Shown here piece by piece: positions 52,769-63,551 of a DNA stretch of 64,000 nucleotides. Below the pieces are notes generated by a model. That model had not been told where the DNA came from. It did no database searches and worked only from the letters and a program-made list of their open reading frames with translations. The DNA lies in the NCBI RefSeq assembly GCF_001984195.1, contig NZ_MTQN01000010.1:496001-560000 (forward strand). Direction: 5' to 3'. The DNA comes from Kribbella sp. ALI-6-A. GTDB taxonomy: Bacteria; Actinomycetota; Actinomycetes; Propionibacteriales; Kribbellaceae. The translations under genes were made by a program, and so were the position numbers. The first letter of the stretch is position 1; every line of letters begins with the position of its first letter.

Positions 52769-54172
52769 ATGGGTGACAACGTGGAATTCAGGATCGAGCA
52801 CGACACGATGGGCGAGGTCAAGGTGCCTCGCGACGCGTTGTGGCGGGCGCAGACCCAGCGTGCGGTGGAGAACTTCCCGATCTCCGGCCGGCCGCTGGCG
52901 CCGGCGCTCGTGCACGCGCTGGCACAGATCAAGGCGTCGGCCGCGGTGGTCAACGCCGAGCTCGGCGTGATCGACGCGAAGCTGGCCGAGGGCATCGTCG
53001 CGGCCGCCGACCGGGTCAGCGCCGGGGAGTTCGACGCCGAGTTCCCGATCGACGTGTTCCAGACCGGTTCCGGCACGTCGACGAACATGAACGTCAACGA
53101 GGTGCTCGCCACGCTGGCGACTCGCGCCCTGGACGCCGACGTCCACCCGAACGACCACGTGAACGCGAGCCAGTCCAGCAACGACACCTTCCCGTCGGCG
53201 ATCCACGTCGCCGCCACCGCGGGCGTCGTCCAGCAGCTGCTGCCCGCGCTGGACCACCTGGCCGAGTCGCTGGCCCGCAAGGGCACGGAGTTCGCCGAGG
53301 TGGTGAAGTCGGGGCGGACCCACCTGATGGATGCCACGCCGGTCACTCTTGGCCAGGAGTTCGACGGGTACGCCGCGCAGATCCGCCGCGGCGCCGACCG
53401 GGTACGGGCCACCCTGCCCCGGGTCACCGAGCTGCCGCTCGGCGGGACGGCGGTCGGGACCGGGATCAACACCCCGCCCGGCTTCGCCGCGAAGGTGATC
53501 ACCGAGCTGAACCGGCGGACCGGCCTGGAGCTGAGCGAGGCCGCCGACCACTTCGAGGCCCAGGGCGCTCGGGACGCGCTGGTCGAGCTGTCCGGCCAGC
53601 TGAAGACGATCGCGGTCAGCCTGACCAAGATCTGCAACGACCTGCGCTGGATGGGTTCCGGTCCGCGGGCGGGCCTCGGCGAGATCGCTCTGCCGGATCT
53701 GCAGCCCGGCTCGAGCATCATGCCCGGCAAGGTGAACCCGGTGATCTGCGAGGCGACGCTGATGGTCGCCGCCCAGGTGATCGGCAACGACACCACGATC
53801 ACCGTGGCCGGTGCCGGCGGCAACTTCGAGCTGAACGTGATGCTGCCGGTGATCGCCCGCAACCTGCTGGAGTCGATCGAGCTGCTGACCAACTCCTCGC
53901 GGCTGCTCGCCGATCGCTGCGTCGACGGCATCACCGCGAATGTCGAGCACGCACGCGCCCTGGCCGAGTCGTCGCCGTCGATCGTCACCCCGCTGAACCG
54001 CTACATTGGCTACGAGAACGCCGCCGCGGTCGCGAAGAGCGCGTTGAAGCAGGGCAAGACCATTCGCGAGGTCGTGATCGAGAACGGCCACGTCGAGAAC
54101 GGCGACCTCACCGAGGCCCAGCTCGACGCCGCGCTCGACGTGCTGTCGATGACCAGACCAGGTAAGCCGTGA
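52769..54172 (+). CDS. fumC: Fumarate hydratase class II
   Basis: A 467-residue, iron-independent fumarase of the aspartase/fumarase superfamily that interconverts fumarate and malate in the TCA cycle. Signatures are [50 protein letters not shown] and [16 protein letters not shown] with its catalytic serine loop. ATG 52769 follows TACTCT (52757-52762) by six bases, a leaderless start. The DUF402 gene begins with a GTG overlapping its stop. A second, unrelated class I fumarase lies 2.3 kb downstream on the other strand. Confidence 0.96.
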   Translation: MGDNVEFRIEHDTMGEVKVPRDALWRAQTQRAVENFPISGRPLAPALVHALAQIKASAAVVNAELGVIDAKLAEGIVAAADRVSAGEFDAEFPIDVFQTGSGTSTNMNVNEVLATLATRALDADVHPNDHVNASQSSNDTFPSAIHVAATAGVVQQLLPALDHLAESLARKGTEFAEVVKSGRTHLMDATPVTLGQEFDGYAAQIRRGADRVRATLPRVTELPLGGTAVGTGINTPPGFAAKVITELNRRTGLELSEAADHFEAQGARDALVELSGQLKTIAVSLTKICNDLRWMGSGPRAGLGEIALPDLQPGSSIMPGKVNPVICEATLMVAAQVIGNDTTITVAGAGGNFELNVMLPVIARNLLESIELLTNSSRLLADRCVDGITANVEHARALAESSPSIVTPLNRYIGYENAAAVAKSALKQGKTIREVVIENGHVENGDLTEAQLDAALDVLSMTRPGKP

Positions 54173-54858
54173 CGGCGGCCGCCGTACCGGAGCCGGACGT
54201 CCACTGGGCGCCGGGGACAACGATCGAGTGGGTGTACCTGGGTGCGGGCCGGCATCCCGACCTGCCCAACGTCCGGCCGATGACCGTGGTCCAGGACGAC
54301 GCCGACGGGCTGGTCGCGTGGCTGGCGCCGGGGACTCCGCTGATCAAGCCGGTGCTGGCCGACGGCCGCGAGGTGCGGCACGCCGGGCCGACCGGCATGT
54401 TCACCGAGCCGCGGGTGCTCAAGCTCGACATCTGGCACGGCACCGGCATCCTGAAGGTCGCCCCGGCCGGCAAGCCCTGGTCGGTCTGGCACTTCTGGAA
54501 CGAGGACGGCAGCTTCCGCGGCTGGTACGTGAACCTCGAGGCCGAGCACCGTCGCGACCTGGCCGCGCGCCGGACCAGCACGACCGACTTCGTGCTCGAC
54601 CTGTGGATCACGCCGGATCGCACGATCGAGTGGAAGGACGAGGACGAGCTGGAGGGTGCCGTCGAGGCGGGCCGGTTCACGCCGGCCGAAGCCGAGCGGA
54701 TCACCGCCGACGGCCACGCCGCCGTACGGGAGATCGAGGCCTGGACCAGCCCGTTCGCCGACGGCTGGGACACCTGGACCGCCCCGCCGACGTGGCGCGT
54801 GCCCGAAGCTCCGACGGGATACGAGGTCACCCACATCACCGAGGAGCTCTTGAGCTGA
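54169..54858 (+). CDS. DUF402 protein
   Basis: A 229-residue DUF402 (FomD-like) protein. Its beta-barrel core includes [20 protein letters not shown], ending in helical [19 protein letters not shown]. Members are nucleotide-diphosphate hydrolase-like or RNA-associated; no specific substrate can be assigned here. The GTG start overlaps the fumC stop by four bases (GTGA), implying coupled translation with fumarase. It overlaps the convergent hydrolase gene by 23 bp. Confidence 0.88.
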   Translation: MTAAAVPEPDVHWAPGTTIEWVYLGAGRHPDLPNVRPMTVVQDDADGLVAWLAPGTPLIKPVLADGREVRHAGPTGMFTEPRVLKLDIWHGTGILKVAPAGKPWSVWHFWNEDGSFRGWYVNLEAEHRRDLAARRTSTTDFVLDLWITPDRTIEWKDEDELEGAVEAGRFTPAEAERITADGHAAVREIEAWTSPFADGWDTWTAPPTWRVPEAPTGYEVTHITEELLS

Positions 54859-55660
54859 CACAACGCGGCGGGTGAACGCGGCCGGTGTCGCCCGCCCCGA
54901 CGGTCGGCGTGCTGCGCCGGCGCGACAGATGACGGACGAAGAAGCGGACCGCGCTGTCGAACTCGAACCGCGGCACGTCCTTGTGCGCCCCCGCGTTCGC
55001 GTGCAACGTCTTCTCCGCTGAGGCGAACGCGTCGAACAGGGCGAGGCTCGACGCGCGGGGGATGTGTTCGTCGTTCCACTGGATCAGGAACTCCACCGGC
55101 ACGGTGATCCGCGCGGCCGCCTTCGCCAGCGCGTCGTCGTACCAGAAAACGCCGAGGACGGCGGCGCGGATTCTCGGCTCGGCCGCGATCAGGGGTACGC
55201 CGATCGCGGTGCCCAAGTTCAGCCCGAAGTAGCCGACCGGCTCGTCGGCGAGGTCCGGCAGTTGCTGCAGGGCATCGAGCGTGGCTTGCCATTCCGGGAC
55301 GGCGCGCTCGGCCAGGTCGAGGTTGTAGCGGACCACGATCGGTCCGACCGGTTCGCCGGTCGCCATCGCCTGCTGCATCGCGGCGATCTCCCGCTCGTCG
55401 GTCGTGCTCCGCGGCCTGCCGCCATGTCCCGGTGCGTCGATGCAGGCCACGCTGAACCCGGCGTCGGAGACGAGCCGGTGAGCGCGACCGACCATCGGCG
55501 GCGCCTTGCTGTCCCGGCCGCCGCCGTGTCCCAGCAGGACCAGGGGAGTGGGGCCTGACGAGGTCGCCGGCGACCAGAGCACGCCGGTGATCTCACCCAG
55601 GGCGAACGAGCGGGTGAGCACACCGTCCGCCGAGGTCTGTGCCGTGAACTGGAAACTCAC
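54836..55660 (-). CDS. Alpha/beta-hydrolase-fold protein lacking the usual nucleophile serine
   Basis: A 274-residue alpha/beta-hydrolase with the oxyanion segment LVLLGHGGGRDSK and cap-adjacent DAPGHGGRP. At the nucleophile elbow it has GYFGLNLGTAIG, where relatives show G-x-S-x-G, so serine is replaced by asparagine. Later acids and histidine (NAGAHKDVPRFE) remain. It may therefore be a non-hydrolytic binding protein, or use different chemistry. GTG 55660 has GAAAGG upstream. The C-terminal 30 residues overlap the convergent DUF402 gene and are low in conservation. Confidence 0.82.
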   Translation of the reverse strand: MSFQFTAQTSADGVLTRSFALGEITGVLWSPATSSGPTPLVLLGHGGGRDSKAPPMVGRAHRLVSDAGFSVACIDAPGHGGRPRSTTDEREIAAMQQAMATGEPVGPIVVRYNLDLAERAVPEWQATLDALQQLPDLADEPVGYFGLNLGTAIGVPLIAAEPRIRAAVLGVFWYDDALAKAAARITVPVEFLIQWNDEHIPRASSLALFDAFASAEKTLHANAGAHKDVPRFEFDSAVRFFVRHLSRRRSTPTVGAGDTGRVHPPRCVSSRAPR

Positions 55661-55711
55661 AGGTGGTGCCTTTCGGGAGTGCCTTCAGAGTCCTGGCGCT
55701 CCCGGCGAGAC

Positions 55712-55948
55712 CTACGTCAATCGCCCGACCGTGACGAAGCGAGGAGCACCCACGCGGTGACAGCGTTCACGGGGCTCACCTCCTTCGGCCAGACGGTCAC
55801 CGGGCAGGCTAGCAGCGCCGTCGGAGTCGGCCAACCGATTAGTTTCTCGCCTGACTGAGCCGCCGTCTCGATAGACCACGACGTATTGCGCTCCGGCACA
55901 GCGTTTGCCCGCTCCGCCGCCACCGATGAGCAGCAGGGCTCGGCTCAC
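55712..55948 (-). CDS. Possible small protein coupled to the VOC gene
   Basis: A 78-codon frame begins with GTG 55948, overlapping the VOC gene's stop by four bases (GTGA). It starts MSRALLLIGGGGAGKRCAG and is otherwise arginine- and glycine-rich with no known fold. The overlap favours translation; the composition does not. The region 55661-55944 holds no better candidate. Treat as doubtful. Confidence 0.25.
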   Translation of the reverse strand: MSRALLLIGGGGAGKRCAGAQYVVVYRDGGSVRRETNRLADSDGAASLPGDRLAEGGEPRERCHRVGAPRFVTVGRLT

Positions 55949-56394
55949 TGGACGCAGAACTCGTTGCCCTCGGGATCGGACAGTACGACGTGATCGGTGC
56001 CCGGCTCCTGGACGCGTTGCAGGACGGTCGCACCGAGCCCCCGGAGGCGGTCGACCTCCGCGTCGCGCCGTTCGGGCCCGGCGTGCAGGTCGAGGTGCAG
56101 GCGGTTCTTGACGGCCTTCGGCTCCGGCACCTGCTGGAACAGGATCCGCCGGCCCTGGCCGATACCGGTGAAGTCCTGCACCGGGTCGTCAGGATGACGA
56201 ACGGCTTGCATCGTGCGGAATCCGGGACGCCCGTCGACCGTGACCACCGCCTCCGGCGGGATCGCGCCGGAGGTCAGCAGTTGGTCGATCAGGGCCCGGT
56301 TGTCCTCCACGACGTACCCGAGGGCGTCGGCCCAGAAGGCGGCCTGGGCCTGCGCGTCGGCGCAGTCCACCACGAGCTTCCAGTCCAGAGTCAT
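55945..56394 (-). CDS. VOC (glyoxalase-like) protein
   Basis: A 149-residue vicinal-oxygen-chelate protein made of two beta-alpha-beta-beta-beta modules (DWKLVVDCADAQAQAAFWADAL, then RLHLDLHAGPERRDAEVDRL and HVVLSDPEGNEFCV). Family members are metal-dependent lyases or dioxygenases, or binding and resistance proteins. Metal ligands are not complete enough to name a reaction. ATG 56394 is used. It lies 31 bp downstream of the class I fumarase gene on the same strand and could be co-transcribed with it. Confidence 0.88.
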   Translation of the reverse strand: MTLDWKLVVDCADAQAQAAFWADALGYVVEDNRALIDQLLTSGAIPPEAVVTVDGRPGFRTMQAVRHPDDPVQDFTGIGQGRRILFQQVPEPKAVKNRLHLDLHAGPERRDAEVDRLRGLGATVLQRVQEPGTDHVVLSDPEGNEFCVQ

Positions 56395-56425
56395 CTGCCC
56401 AGAATGCCCGTCCGGGCCGCAGAAG

Positions 56426-58090
<1,665 letters not shown>

Positions 58091-58195
58091 GCGGGCGTAC
58101 CTCCAGGGCAGGTGGTCTGAGATCCACCAAGCCTAGAGCCGCCCCGCGCGCCTTGCATCGCGGGGCCAGGACAGAAATTCGAGCCCCCGTCTGGA

Positions 58196-58320
58196 AAAGG
58201 TCATGGGGCCTCCCGGTCTGGACTGAGGAGGGAGGGAGCGCAGCGACCGACCGACGAGGGAAGACCGGGAACCAAGGCCCCATGACCACGCCGAGCCGAA
58301 GGCGAGGCCAACAAGCACAG
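58196..58320 (+). repeat. Dispersed nested-hairpin intergenic element, copy B
   Basis: The outer stem GGTCATGGGGCC (58199-58210) pairs with 58276-58287 (12 bp). The inner stem TCCCGGTCT (58211-58219) pairs with 58262-58270 (9 bp). The loop is 42 nt, with the same edges (GGAC and GACGAGGGA) as copy A but 28 nt longer. The 3' tail to AAGCACAG is almost identical to copy A. It fills most of the divergent space (58091-58396) between the class I fumarase and DUF1707 genes. Nothing else is seen there apart from the DUF1707 promoter. Confidence 0.85.
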
Positions 58321-58384
58321 TTCAGGGGTCGGGTCAGGGTTTGATCCGGGAGGTAACTCCTGTCCCCGCGCACCGCTGCGCGCG

Positions 58385-58390
58385 TAAGGT
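58385..58390 (+). promoter_or_regulatory. -10 of the DUF1707 gene (TAAGGT)
   Basis: TAAGGT ends six bases before GTG 58397, a leaderless arrangement. The -35 is weak. Confidence 0.5.
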
Positions 58391-58396
58391 TTTCCT

Positions 58397-59089
58397 GTGG
58401 CTCAGGAAGAGGGACCTCAGGACCGCCCGCAGGACACACAGCCGACCGGGGACGAGCTCGCTCTGCGCCGCCGGGTGTCCGACCTGGAGCGCGAGGACGT
58501 CGCCGAGCTGCTGCGCGAGGCCGCCGGTGAGGGCCGCCTCAGCTATGCCGAGCTCGAGGACCGGCTGGGTGAGGTGTACGCCGCGAAGACGTACGGCGAG
58601 CTGGTCCAGCTGACCAACGACCTGCCGAACGGTCTCGCGATTCCCAACCAGCAGCCCGCCGCCGCGGCGTACAACACTCAGCCGCAGTACGGCACGGACG
58701 CGGTCGCGGTGGCGCCGACGCTCAACGCGTTCCTGTCCGAGTCCAAGCGGACCGGCAACTGGCTCGTCCCGCAGCGCCAGGAGGTCAACGCCGTGCTCGG
58801 CGACGTGACCCTGGACTACACCGAGGCGAACATGCCGCACCCGGTGATCTACATCGACGTGAAGTCGATCCTCGCCGACGTCAAGATCCGCGTCCCGCAG
58901 AACGCGATCGTGCACCTGGACAGCAACCCGATCCTCGGCGCGGTCACCGAGCAGGAGGCGGGCCTCGGCGGCGTCGTCGAGCCGAGCACCGCGCCGCCGA
59001 AAACCTTCTACATCCGCGGTACGGCAATCCTCGGCGAGATCAAGATCAAGCGCGGTCCGCGCCTCAGCAAGCGCCTGCGCCTGCACTGA
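58397..59089 (+). CDS. DUF1707 protein with LiaF-like C-terminal domain
   Basis: A 230-residue soluble protein. An N-terminal DUF1707 helical module (about 20-75; RVSDLEREDVAELLREAAGE, LSYAELEDRLGEVYAAKTYG) precedes a Gln/Ala-rich linker. The C-terminal beta-repeat domain resembles the cell-wall-stress LiaF family (VLGDVTLDYTEAN, then VKSILADVKIRVP, then AILGEIKIKRGP). DUF1707-LiaF proteins are common in actinomycetes and may sense envelope stress. GTG 58397 is supported by the TAAGGT spacing. It overlaps the convergent ABC ATPase gene by 26 bp. Confidence 0.9.
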   Translation: MAQEEGPQDRPQDTQPTGDELALRRRVSDLEREDVAELLREAAGEGRLSYAELEDRLGEVYAAKTYGELVQLTNDLPNGLAIPNQQPAAAAYNTQPQYGTDAVAVAPTLNAFLSESKRTGNWLVPQRQEVNAVLGDVTLDYTEANMPHPVIYIDVKSILADVKIRVPQNAIVHLDSNPILGAVTEQEAGLGGVVEPSTAPPKTFYIRGTAILGEIKIKRGPRLSKRLRLH

Positions 59090-59903
59090 CCCGTCCGGCG
59101 CCGCGCACCGACCGGGCGGCCCAGCGGTCCCCGGTGTGCTCGATTTCGATCGGATGACCGAAGCACTCCGACACCAGCTCCGACGTCAGTACGCCGGTCG
59201 CCTGGCCCGCGGCGTGCACGCGTCCATCGCGCAGGAGAGCCGCGTGCGTGGTCGAGGACGGCAGTTCCTCCAGGTGGTGCGTCACCAGGATCGAGGAGAG
59301 CGTCGGCCGCGACGCGTGCACGAGGTCGATCGTGTCCAGCAGTTGCTCGCGGGCGGCGACGTCCAGGCCGGTGGACGGTTCGTCGAGCAGCAGCAGTTGC
59401 GGGTCGGCGACCATCGCGCGGGCGATCAGCGCGCGTCCTCGCTCGCCCTGCGACAGCGTCGTCCACGCGCTGCGGGCCCGGTTCGCGATGCCGAGCAGGT
59501 CGATGAGCTCACTGACCCGAGTTCGCTGCGCGGCCGTGGGTTGCCAGCGCGGCATCAGCTCGATCGTGCCGGTGATCCCGGTGGAGACGACCTGCTCGAT
59601 CGTCAACGCCGAACGCAGCGGGTGCCGCGGGTCGACGTGCCCGATGGACTCGCGCAGCTCCCGGATGTCGACCCGCCCGAGCCGCTTGCCGAGCACCTCG
59701 ACGGTGCCACGGGTGGGATGCTCGATCGCGCCGCACAGCTTGAGCATCGTGCTCTTGCCGGCGCCGTTCGGGCCGAGCAGCGCCCAGCGCTCGCCCTCGC
59801 GCACGGTCAGGCAGACGTCCTGAAGCAGCGACTTGCCGTCGCGGACAAGCGTGACGTCACGCAGATCGAGCACGGGCAGCGGCAGGTCGTCGATGGTCGG
59901 CAC
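59064..59903 (-). CDS. Stand-alone ABC ATP-binding protein
   Basis: A 279-residue ATPase with Walker A (GPNGAGKSTML), signature LSQGERGRALIA, Walker B (LLLLDEPSTGLD) and H-loop VTHHLEELP. No permease gene is adjacent. The sequence resembles ATPases used with unlinked membrane partners or ModF-like proteins, so the transported cargo is unknown. GTG 59903 follows TACCGT (59915-59910) by six bases; an upstream ATG would extend it by 11 residues across that hexamer. It overlaps the convergent DUF1707 gene by 26 bp. Confidence 0.87.
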   Translation of the reverse strand: MPTIDDLPLPVLDLRDVTLVRDGKSLLQDVCLTVREGERWALLGPNGAGKSTMLKLCGAIEHPTRGTVEVLGKRLGRVDIRELRESIGHVDPRHPLRSALTIEQVVSTGITGTIELMPRWQPTAAQRTRVSELIDLLGIANRARSAWTTLSQGERGRALIARAMVADPQLLLLDEPSTGLDVAAREQLLDTIDLVHASRPTLSSILVTHHLEELPSSTTHAALLRDGRVHAAGQATGVLTSELVSECFGHPIEIEHTGDRWAARSVRGAGRVSAGAGAC

Positions 59904-59961
59904 GTTGCGACGGTAGCAACCCAACTCCTCAGACAAGCTGAGGGGTCGCTCCTTCAGCTGG

Positions 59962-60903
59962 TCAGCCCCAGAGCGACGCGTGCTCGGCCGCCGTGGGCGG
60001 ATCCGCGCCGTGCCGGGTGCAGGTGATCGCCGCGGCCTTCACCGCGTAGTCGACGACGTCGCGGAGTGCCTTCTCGTCGAGCCCTTCCAGCCGGGTCTCG
60101 CCCAGCAGGCCGCGTGCCTGCAGCCCGGCGATCAGCGCGGACATGAACGAGTCGCCCGCCCCGACCGTGTCGACCACGTCGATCGCCGGCGCGGCCACCT
60201 CGACGCGCCCGCTCCGGGTGACGCCGATCGCGCCGTCGCCGCCGCGGGTGATCACCACGCACTTCGTGCGATCTTCCGACAGCAGCTCGGCCGCGACCTC
60301 GTCCGGCGACGACCCGGGCCGCAGGAACTCGCAGTCCTCGTCACTCAGCTTCACCAGATCCGACAACGCGGCCAGCCCCCGTACGGCGGACCACGTGCGG
60401 TCGGCGTCGGGCGTGATCGTCGGTCGCGCGTTCGGGTCGAGGGTGACCGTGACCGGCTTGGCGGCCAGACCGGTCAGGAACTCGCGGATCGCGTCGGCGC
60501 CCGGCTCCAGCACGGTCGCGATCGAGCCGGTGTGCACGGCCGGGCATCCCCGGTTGAGGGTGAGCGCGGGCGGCTCCCAGCTGATGTCGAACTGGTACGT
60601 CGCGACCCCGGCGGCGTCCAGCGTCGCGGTCGCCGTACTGGTCCGGAAGCCCGGGTCGACCGACCCCGGAGCGAGCTGAACCCCGTTGCCGAACAGGTGC
60701 GCACCGAGCTGGTCGCCGTACGGGTCGGTGCCGAACCGGGTCACCAGCTCGGTCGGTACGCCGAGCCGCGCCAGGCCGACCGCGACGTTCGCGGGCGAGC
60801 CGCCCGGGGTGGCCTTGGTCCCGTTCTTGGAGCTGTTGCGCGACTTGCCGTTGCCGACGATGTCCACGAGCGCCTCGCCGATGACGAGGACGGGGGCAGT
60901 CAT
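59962..60903 (-). CDS. PfkB-family carbohydrate kinase
   Basis: A 313-residue ribokinase/fructokinase-type sugar kinase. It has the N-terminal signature GGSPANVAVGLARLG and the catalytic DTVGAGDSFMSALI (anion hole and base Asp). The specificity segment starts VIGEALVDIVG. Fructokinase-like activity is plausible; the exact sugar cannot be set. GGGAGG is four to five bases before ATG 60903. It lies 34 bp downstream of glpX in the same direction, so kinase and bisphosphatase may be made together; the two act at opposite ends of fructose phosphate metabolism. Confidence 0.9.
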   Translation of the reverse strand: MTAPVLVIGEALVDIVGNGKSRNSSKNGTKATPGGSPANVAVGLARLGVPTELVTRFGTDPYGDQLGAHLFGNGVQLAPGSVDPGFRTSTATATLDAAGVATYQFDISWEPPALTLNRGCPAVHTGSIATVLEPGADAIREFLTGLAAKPVTVTLDPNARPTITPDADRTWSAVRGLAALSDLVKLSDEDCEFLRPGSSPDEVAAELLSEDRTKCVVITRGGDGAIGVTRSGRVEVAAPAIDVVDTVGAGDSFMSALIAGLQARGLLGETRLEGLDEKALRDVVDYAVKAAAITCTRHGADPPTAAEHASLWG

Positions 60904-60937
60904 TTGGCCTCCCGGCCCAGCTCGACCGACAACACCT

Positions 60938-61972
60938 TCACCGCGCGTGCTCGAAGTCGATGGCGGAGTACGCGCGCAGCTTCTCCAGCTGGTGCACGCT
61001 TTCGATGCTGCGGATCGTGCCGCTGCGCGAGCGCATCACCAGCGAGTGCGTGCGGGCGGTCGAGTTGCCGTACCGGACGCCGCGCAGCAGTTCGCCGTCG
61101 GTGATACCGGTGGCGACGAAGAAGCAGTCGTCACCGCCGACCAGGTCGTCGGTGCTGAGCACGCGGTCGAGGTCGTGCCCGGCGTCGAGCGCGCGCTGCC
61201 GCTCGTCGTCGTCGCGCGGCCAGAGCCGGCCCTGGATCAACCCGCCGAGGCACTTCATCGCGCAGGCGGCGATGATGCCCTCCGGCGTACCGCCGATGCC
61301 GACCAGCATGTCCAGGCCGGTGTCCGGGCGGGCCGCCTCGACCGCGCCGGCCACGTCGCCGTCGCTGATGAACTTGATCCGGGCGCCGGTGGCGCGGATC
61401 TCGGTGGCCAGTTGCTCGTGCCGCGGGCGGTCGAGCAGGACGACGGTGACGTCGTCGACGCTGGAGCCCTTCGCCTTGGCGACGCGGCGGATGTTCTCCG
61501 CGACCGGGAGCCGGATGTCGACGTGCTCGGCGGCCTCGGGCCCGACGACCAGCTTCTCCATGTAGAACACCGCGGACGGGTCGTACATCGTGTTGCGCGG
61601 CGAGACCGCCATCACGGCGATGCCGTTGGCCATACCCTTCGCGACCAGTGTGGTGCCGTCGACCGGGTCCACCGCCACGTCGCACTCGGGCCCGTCGCCC
61701 GCGCCGACCCGCTCGCCGTTGTAGAGCATCGGGGCGTTGTCCTTCTCGCCCTCGCCGATCACCACCACGCCGTTCATCCCGACGGTGCCGATCAGCGTGC
61801 GCATCGCGTTCACCGCGGCACCGTCGGCGCCGTTCTTGTCGCCCCGGCCGACCCAGCGACCGGCCGCCATCGCGGCGGCCTCGGTGACCCGGACCAGTTC
61901 CAGAGCCAGGTTCCGGTCGGGTGCGTGCTCGTCGACCTCGAGATGGGCGGGTGGTGTGGTGGGGTCGCTCAT
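60938..61972 (-). CDS. glpX: Fructose-1,6-bisphosphatase class II
   Basis: A 344-residue GlpX-type bisphosphatase needed for gluconeogenesis. Signatures are [52 protein letters not shown] (metal site DPVDGTT) and [20 protein letters not shown] 61972 follows TACGAT (61985-61980) by seven bases, a leaderless start. A longer frame upstream would pass through the divergent promoter. In M. tuberculosis glpX lies between fumarase and the DUF4245 gene (Rv1098c-Rv1100), as here. Confidence 0.95.
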   Translation of the reverse strand: MSDPTTPPAHLEVDEHAPDRNLALELVRVTEAAAMAAGRWVGRGDKNGADGAAVNAMRTLIGTVGMNGVVVIGEGEKDNAPMLYNGERVGAGDGPECDVAVDPVDGTTLVAKGMANGIAVMAVSPRNTMYDPSAVFYMEKLVVGPEAAEHVDIRLPVAENIRRVAKAKGSSVDDVTVVLLDRPRHEQLATEIRATGARIKFISDGDVAGAVEAARPDTGLDMLVGIGGTPEGIIAACAMKCLGGLIQGRLWPRDDDERQRALDAGHDLDRVLSTDDLVGGDDCFFVATGITDGELLRGVRYGNSTARTHSLVMRSRSGTIRSIESVHQLEKLRAYSAIDFEHAR

Positions 61973-61979
61973 GGCACGG

Positions 61980-62034
61980 ATCGTAGCCAACGCCCGATGG
62001 GGGTGATCGGGCGAGATCGGACCCGCGAGACACT
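61980..62034. promoter_or_regulatory. Divergent leaderless promoters of glpX and DUF4245 gene
   Basis: On the - strand TACGAT (61985-61980) is seven bases before the glpX ATG. On the + strand GACACT (62029-62034) is six bases before ATG 62041. The two starts are only 68 bp apart, so the promoters probably interfere. Confidence 0.5.
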
Positions 62035-62040
62035 GGTGCC

Positions 62041-62727
62041 ATGAGTCCGACAGGTCACGAGCCGACCCACCCCGAGGCAGGCGCCGAGGAGAACGCTTCC
62101 CAGCAGCCCGCGGTCGACGCCGCCGGCGGACCCGGCGCGCGGATCGATCCGGTGGCGCGGGAGCGGGCCCGGGCACGCGCGGAGGCGATGGCCTACCGGG
62201 AGCAGGACCGGGCGAACCGGACCAAGGCGCGCACGCTGACCAACATGTTCTGGGCGTTGCTGGCGACGTTCGTCGTGGTCGCGTTCCTGATGATCGTCAC
62301 CTGGCGGCCGAAGGAGGAGAAGGTCCGCGCGGTCGAGTACACGGCGCAACTGGCGGACGCGCGCAAGGCCGCTCCCTGGATCCGCGGTCCGGAACCGATG
62401 CCCGAAGGGTGGACGGCGACCAACGTCGAGTTCCGCGCGCCACAGCAGCGCCCGATCACCTGGCACCTCGGCACGGTCACCAACGAAAAGAAGTACGTCG
62501 GCCTCGAGCAGTCCAACCAGACCAGCCGCGCCTACCAGAACGAGGAGCTCGGCAAGACCGAGGACGACGGCACCTCGACCGTCCGCGGAGTGGTCTGGCA
62601 GCGCAAGACGCTGCTCGAACGCAAGAACGAGAACGCGCTCGTGCTGGTCGGTTCCGGCGTCACCACGATCGTGGTCGGCAACGCCGGATACCCTGCCCTT
62701 GAAACGTTTGCTGCAACTTTGCGCTGA
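62041..62727 (+). CDS. DUF4245 membrane protein
   Basis: A 228-residue protein. A charged N-terminal region (about 1-65; [21 protein letters not shown]) precedes one membrane helix (about 70-88). An outer beta-rich domain follows ([19 protein letters not shown], then [17 protein letters not shown]). This is the DUF4245 gene that sits beside glpX in actinomycetes (Rv1100-like). Its role is unknown. ATG 62041 follows GACACT by six bases. A nested hairpin follows the stop. Confidence 0.9.
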   Translation: MSPTGHEPTHPEAGAEENASQQPAVDAAGGPGARIDPVARERARARAEAMAYREQDRANRTKARTLTNMFWALLATFVVVAFLMIVTWRPKEEKVRAVEYTAQLADARKAAPWIRGPEPMPEGWTATNVEFRAPQQRPITWHLGTVTNEKKYVGLEQSNQTSRAYQNEELGKTEDDGTSTVRGVVWQRKTLLERKNENALVLVGSGVTTIVVGNAGYPALETFAATLR

Positions 62728-62728
62728 G

Positions 62729-62752
62729 TCGCCGTGCTCACCTGAGCGGCGA
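62729..62752 (+). terminator. Small nested hairpin after the DUF4245 gene
   Basis: TCGCC (62729-62733) pairs with GGCGA (62748-62752), and GCTCA with TGAGC inside it, separated by a GT bulge and a 2-nt loop. Confidence 0.4.
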
Positions 62753-62843
62753 ATCCCTTGCAGGGTTGGAAGTCGTGCACCTGTTGACAGGGCGGTCGAC
62801 TTCGCGGTTCGATCGGGAATCGACGTCGGCGAAGGAGCCTGGT

Positions 62844-62873
62844 GTGACTGTCACGATCCAGGTCGAGGGCTGA
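62844..62873 (+). CDS. Possible leader peptide before the MobA-like gene
   Basis: GTG 62844 reads MTVTIQVEG and stops at 62871-62873, six bases before ATG 62880. AAGGAG lies about eight bases before the GTG, whereas the main gene has no good ribosome site of its own. A perfect -35 TTGACA near 62790 and TTCGAT 18 bp later could start this unit. It might serve re-initiation, or be a remnant. Confidence 0.35.
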   Translation: MTVTIQVEG

Positions 62874-62879
62874 CGCGGC

Positions 62880-63536
62880 ATGTTCGTCACCGGGTTGCTG
62901 CTGGCTGCCGAAGGCTCACCGCGACTCGGCGTCCCCCGCCAGCTGCTGGCCTACCGCGGTGAGACCCTGCTCGGCGCGACGCTCGACGCCGCGCGGGACT
63001 GCGGTTTCGACCAGCTCGTCGTCACGCTCGGCACGGCCGCCGGTCAGATCCGCGAACGCATCGACCTGGACGGCGTGCGCGTGGTGGACACCCCGCACGC
63101 CGACACCGGCAGCTCGTCGATCGTCCCGGCCCTGGACGCGATCGACCGTCGGACGGACGGGCTGGTGATCCTGCGCGGCGACCAGCCCGGCGTCACCTCG
63201 GCCGCGGTCTGGTCCTTGGTCGCCGAAGCGGCCACCCCGATCGGCGTCACCCGGTACGACGACGGCCGCGGCTGTCCGTGCTGGTTCGGCCGGGAGACGT
63301 TCGGGTCGCTGCGTTCCCTGCGCAGCGACCACGACCTGTGGTCCTTGATCGAGACCGGCCCGCACCCCGTCACCGATGTGGATGCCATAGGCAACGTTCC
63401 GCTCACCGTCGACACGTGGGACGACTACCAGGCCCTGGTCGGCCACTACACCGCCGCCCCGGCCCACCCGCTCGTCCCGCCGGCCGCCGTACCGATCCGG
63501 ACCCGCCGCCCCAGCCACACCCGCAACACCAGCTGA
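62880..63536 (+). CDS. MobA/MocA-like nucleotidyltransferase
   Basis: A 218-residue NTP-transferase of the MobA-like group. GLLLAAEGSPRLGVPRQLLA resembles the nucleotide loop (usual L-A-A-G-x-S-x-R-x-G), here with E where glycine is normal. ILRGDQPGVTS holds the metal-binding Asp. Relatives attach CMP or GMP to molybdenum cofactor or load other small molecules. No molybdoenzyme genes are near. The C-terminus is Pro/Arg-rich. ATG 62880 lies six bases after a tiny reading frame that has the better ribosome site, so expression may depend on re-initiation. Confidence 0.82.
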   Translation: MFVTGLLLAAEGSPRLGVPRQLLAYRGETLLGATLDAARDCGFDQLVVTLGTAAGQIRERIDLDGVRVVDTPHADTGSSSIVPALDAIDRRTDGLVILRGDQPGVTSAAVWSLVAEAATPIGVTRYDDGRGCPCWFGRETFGSLRSLRSDHDLWSLIETGPHPVTDVDAIGNVPLTVDTWDDYQALVGHYTAAPAHPLVPPAAVPIRTRRPSHTRNTS

Positions 63537-63551
63537 ACCGCCGGCTCGCGG

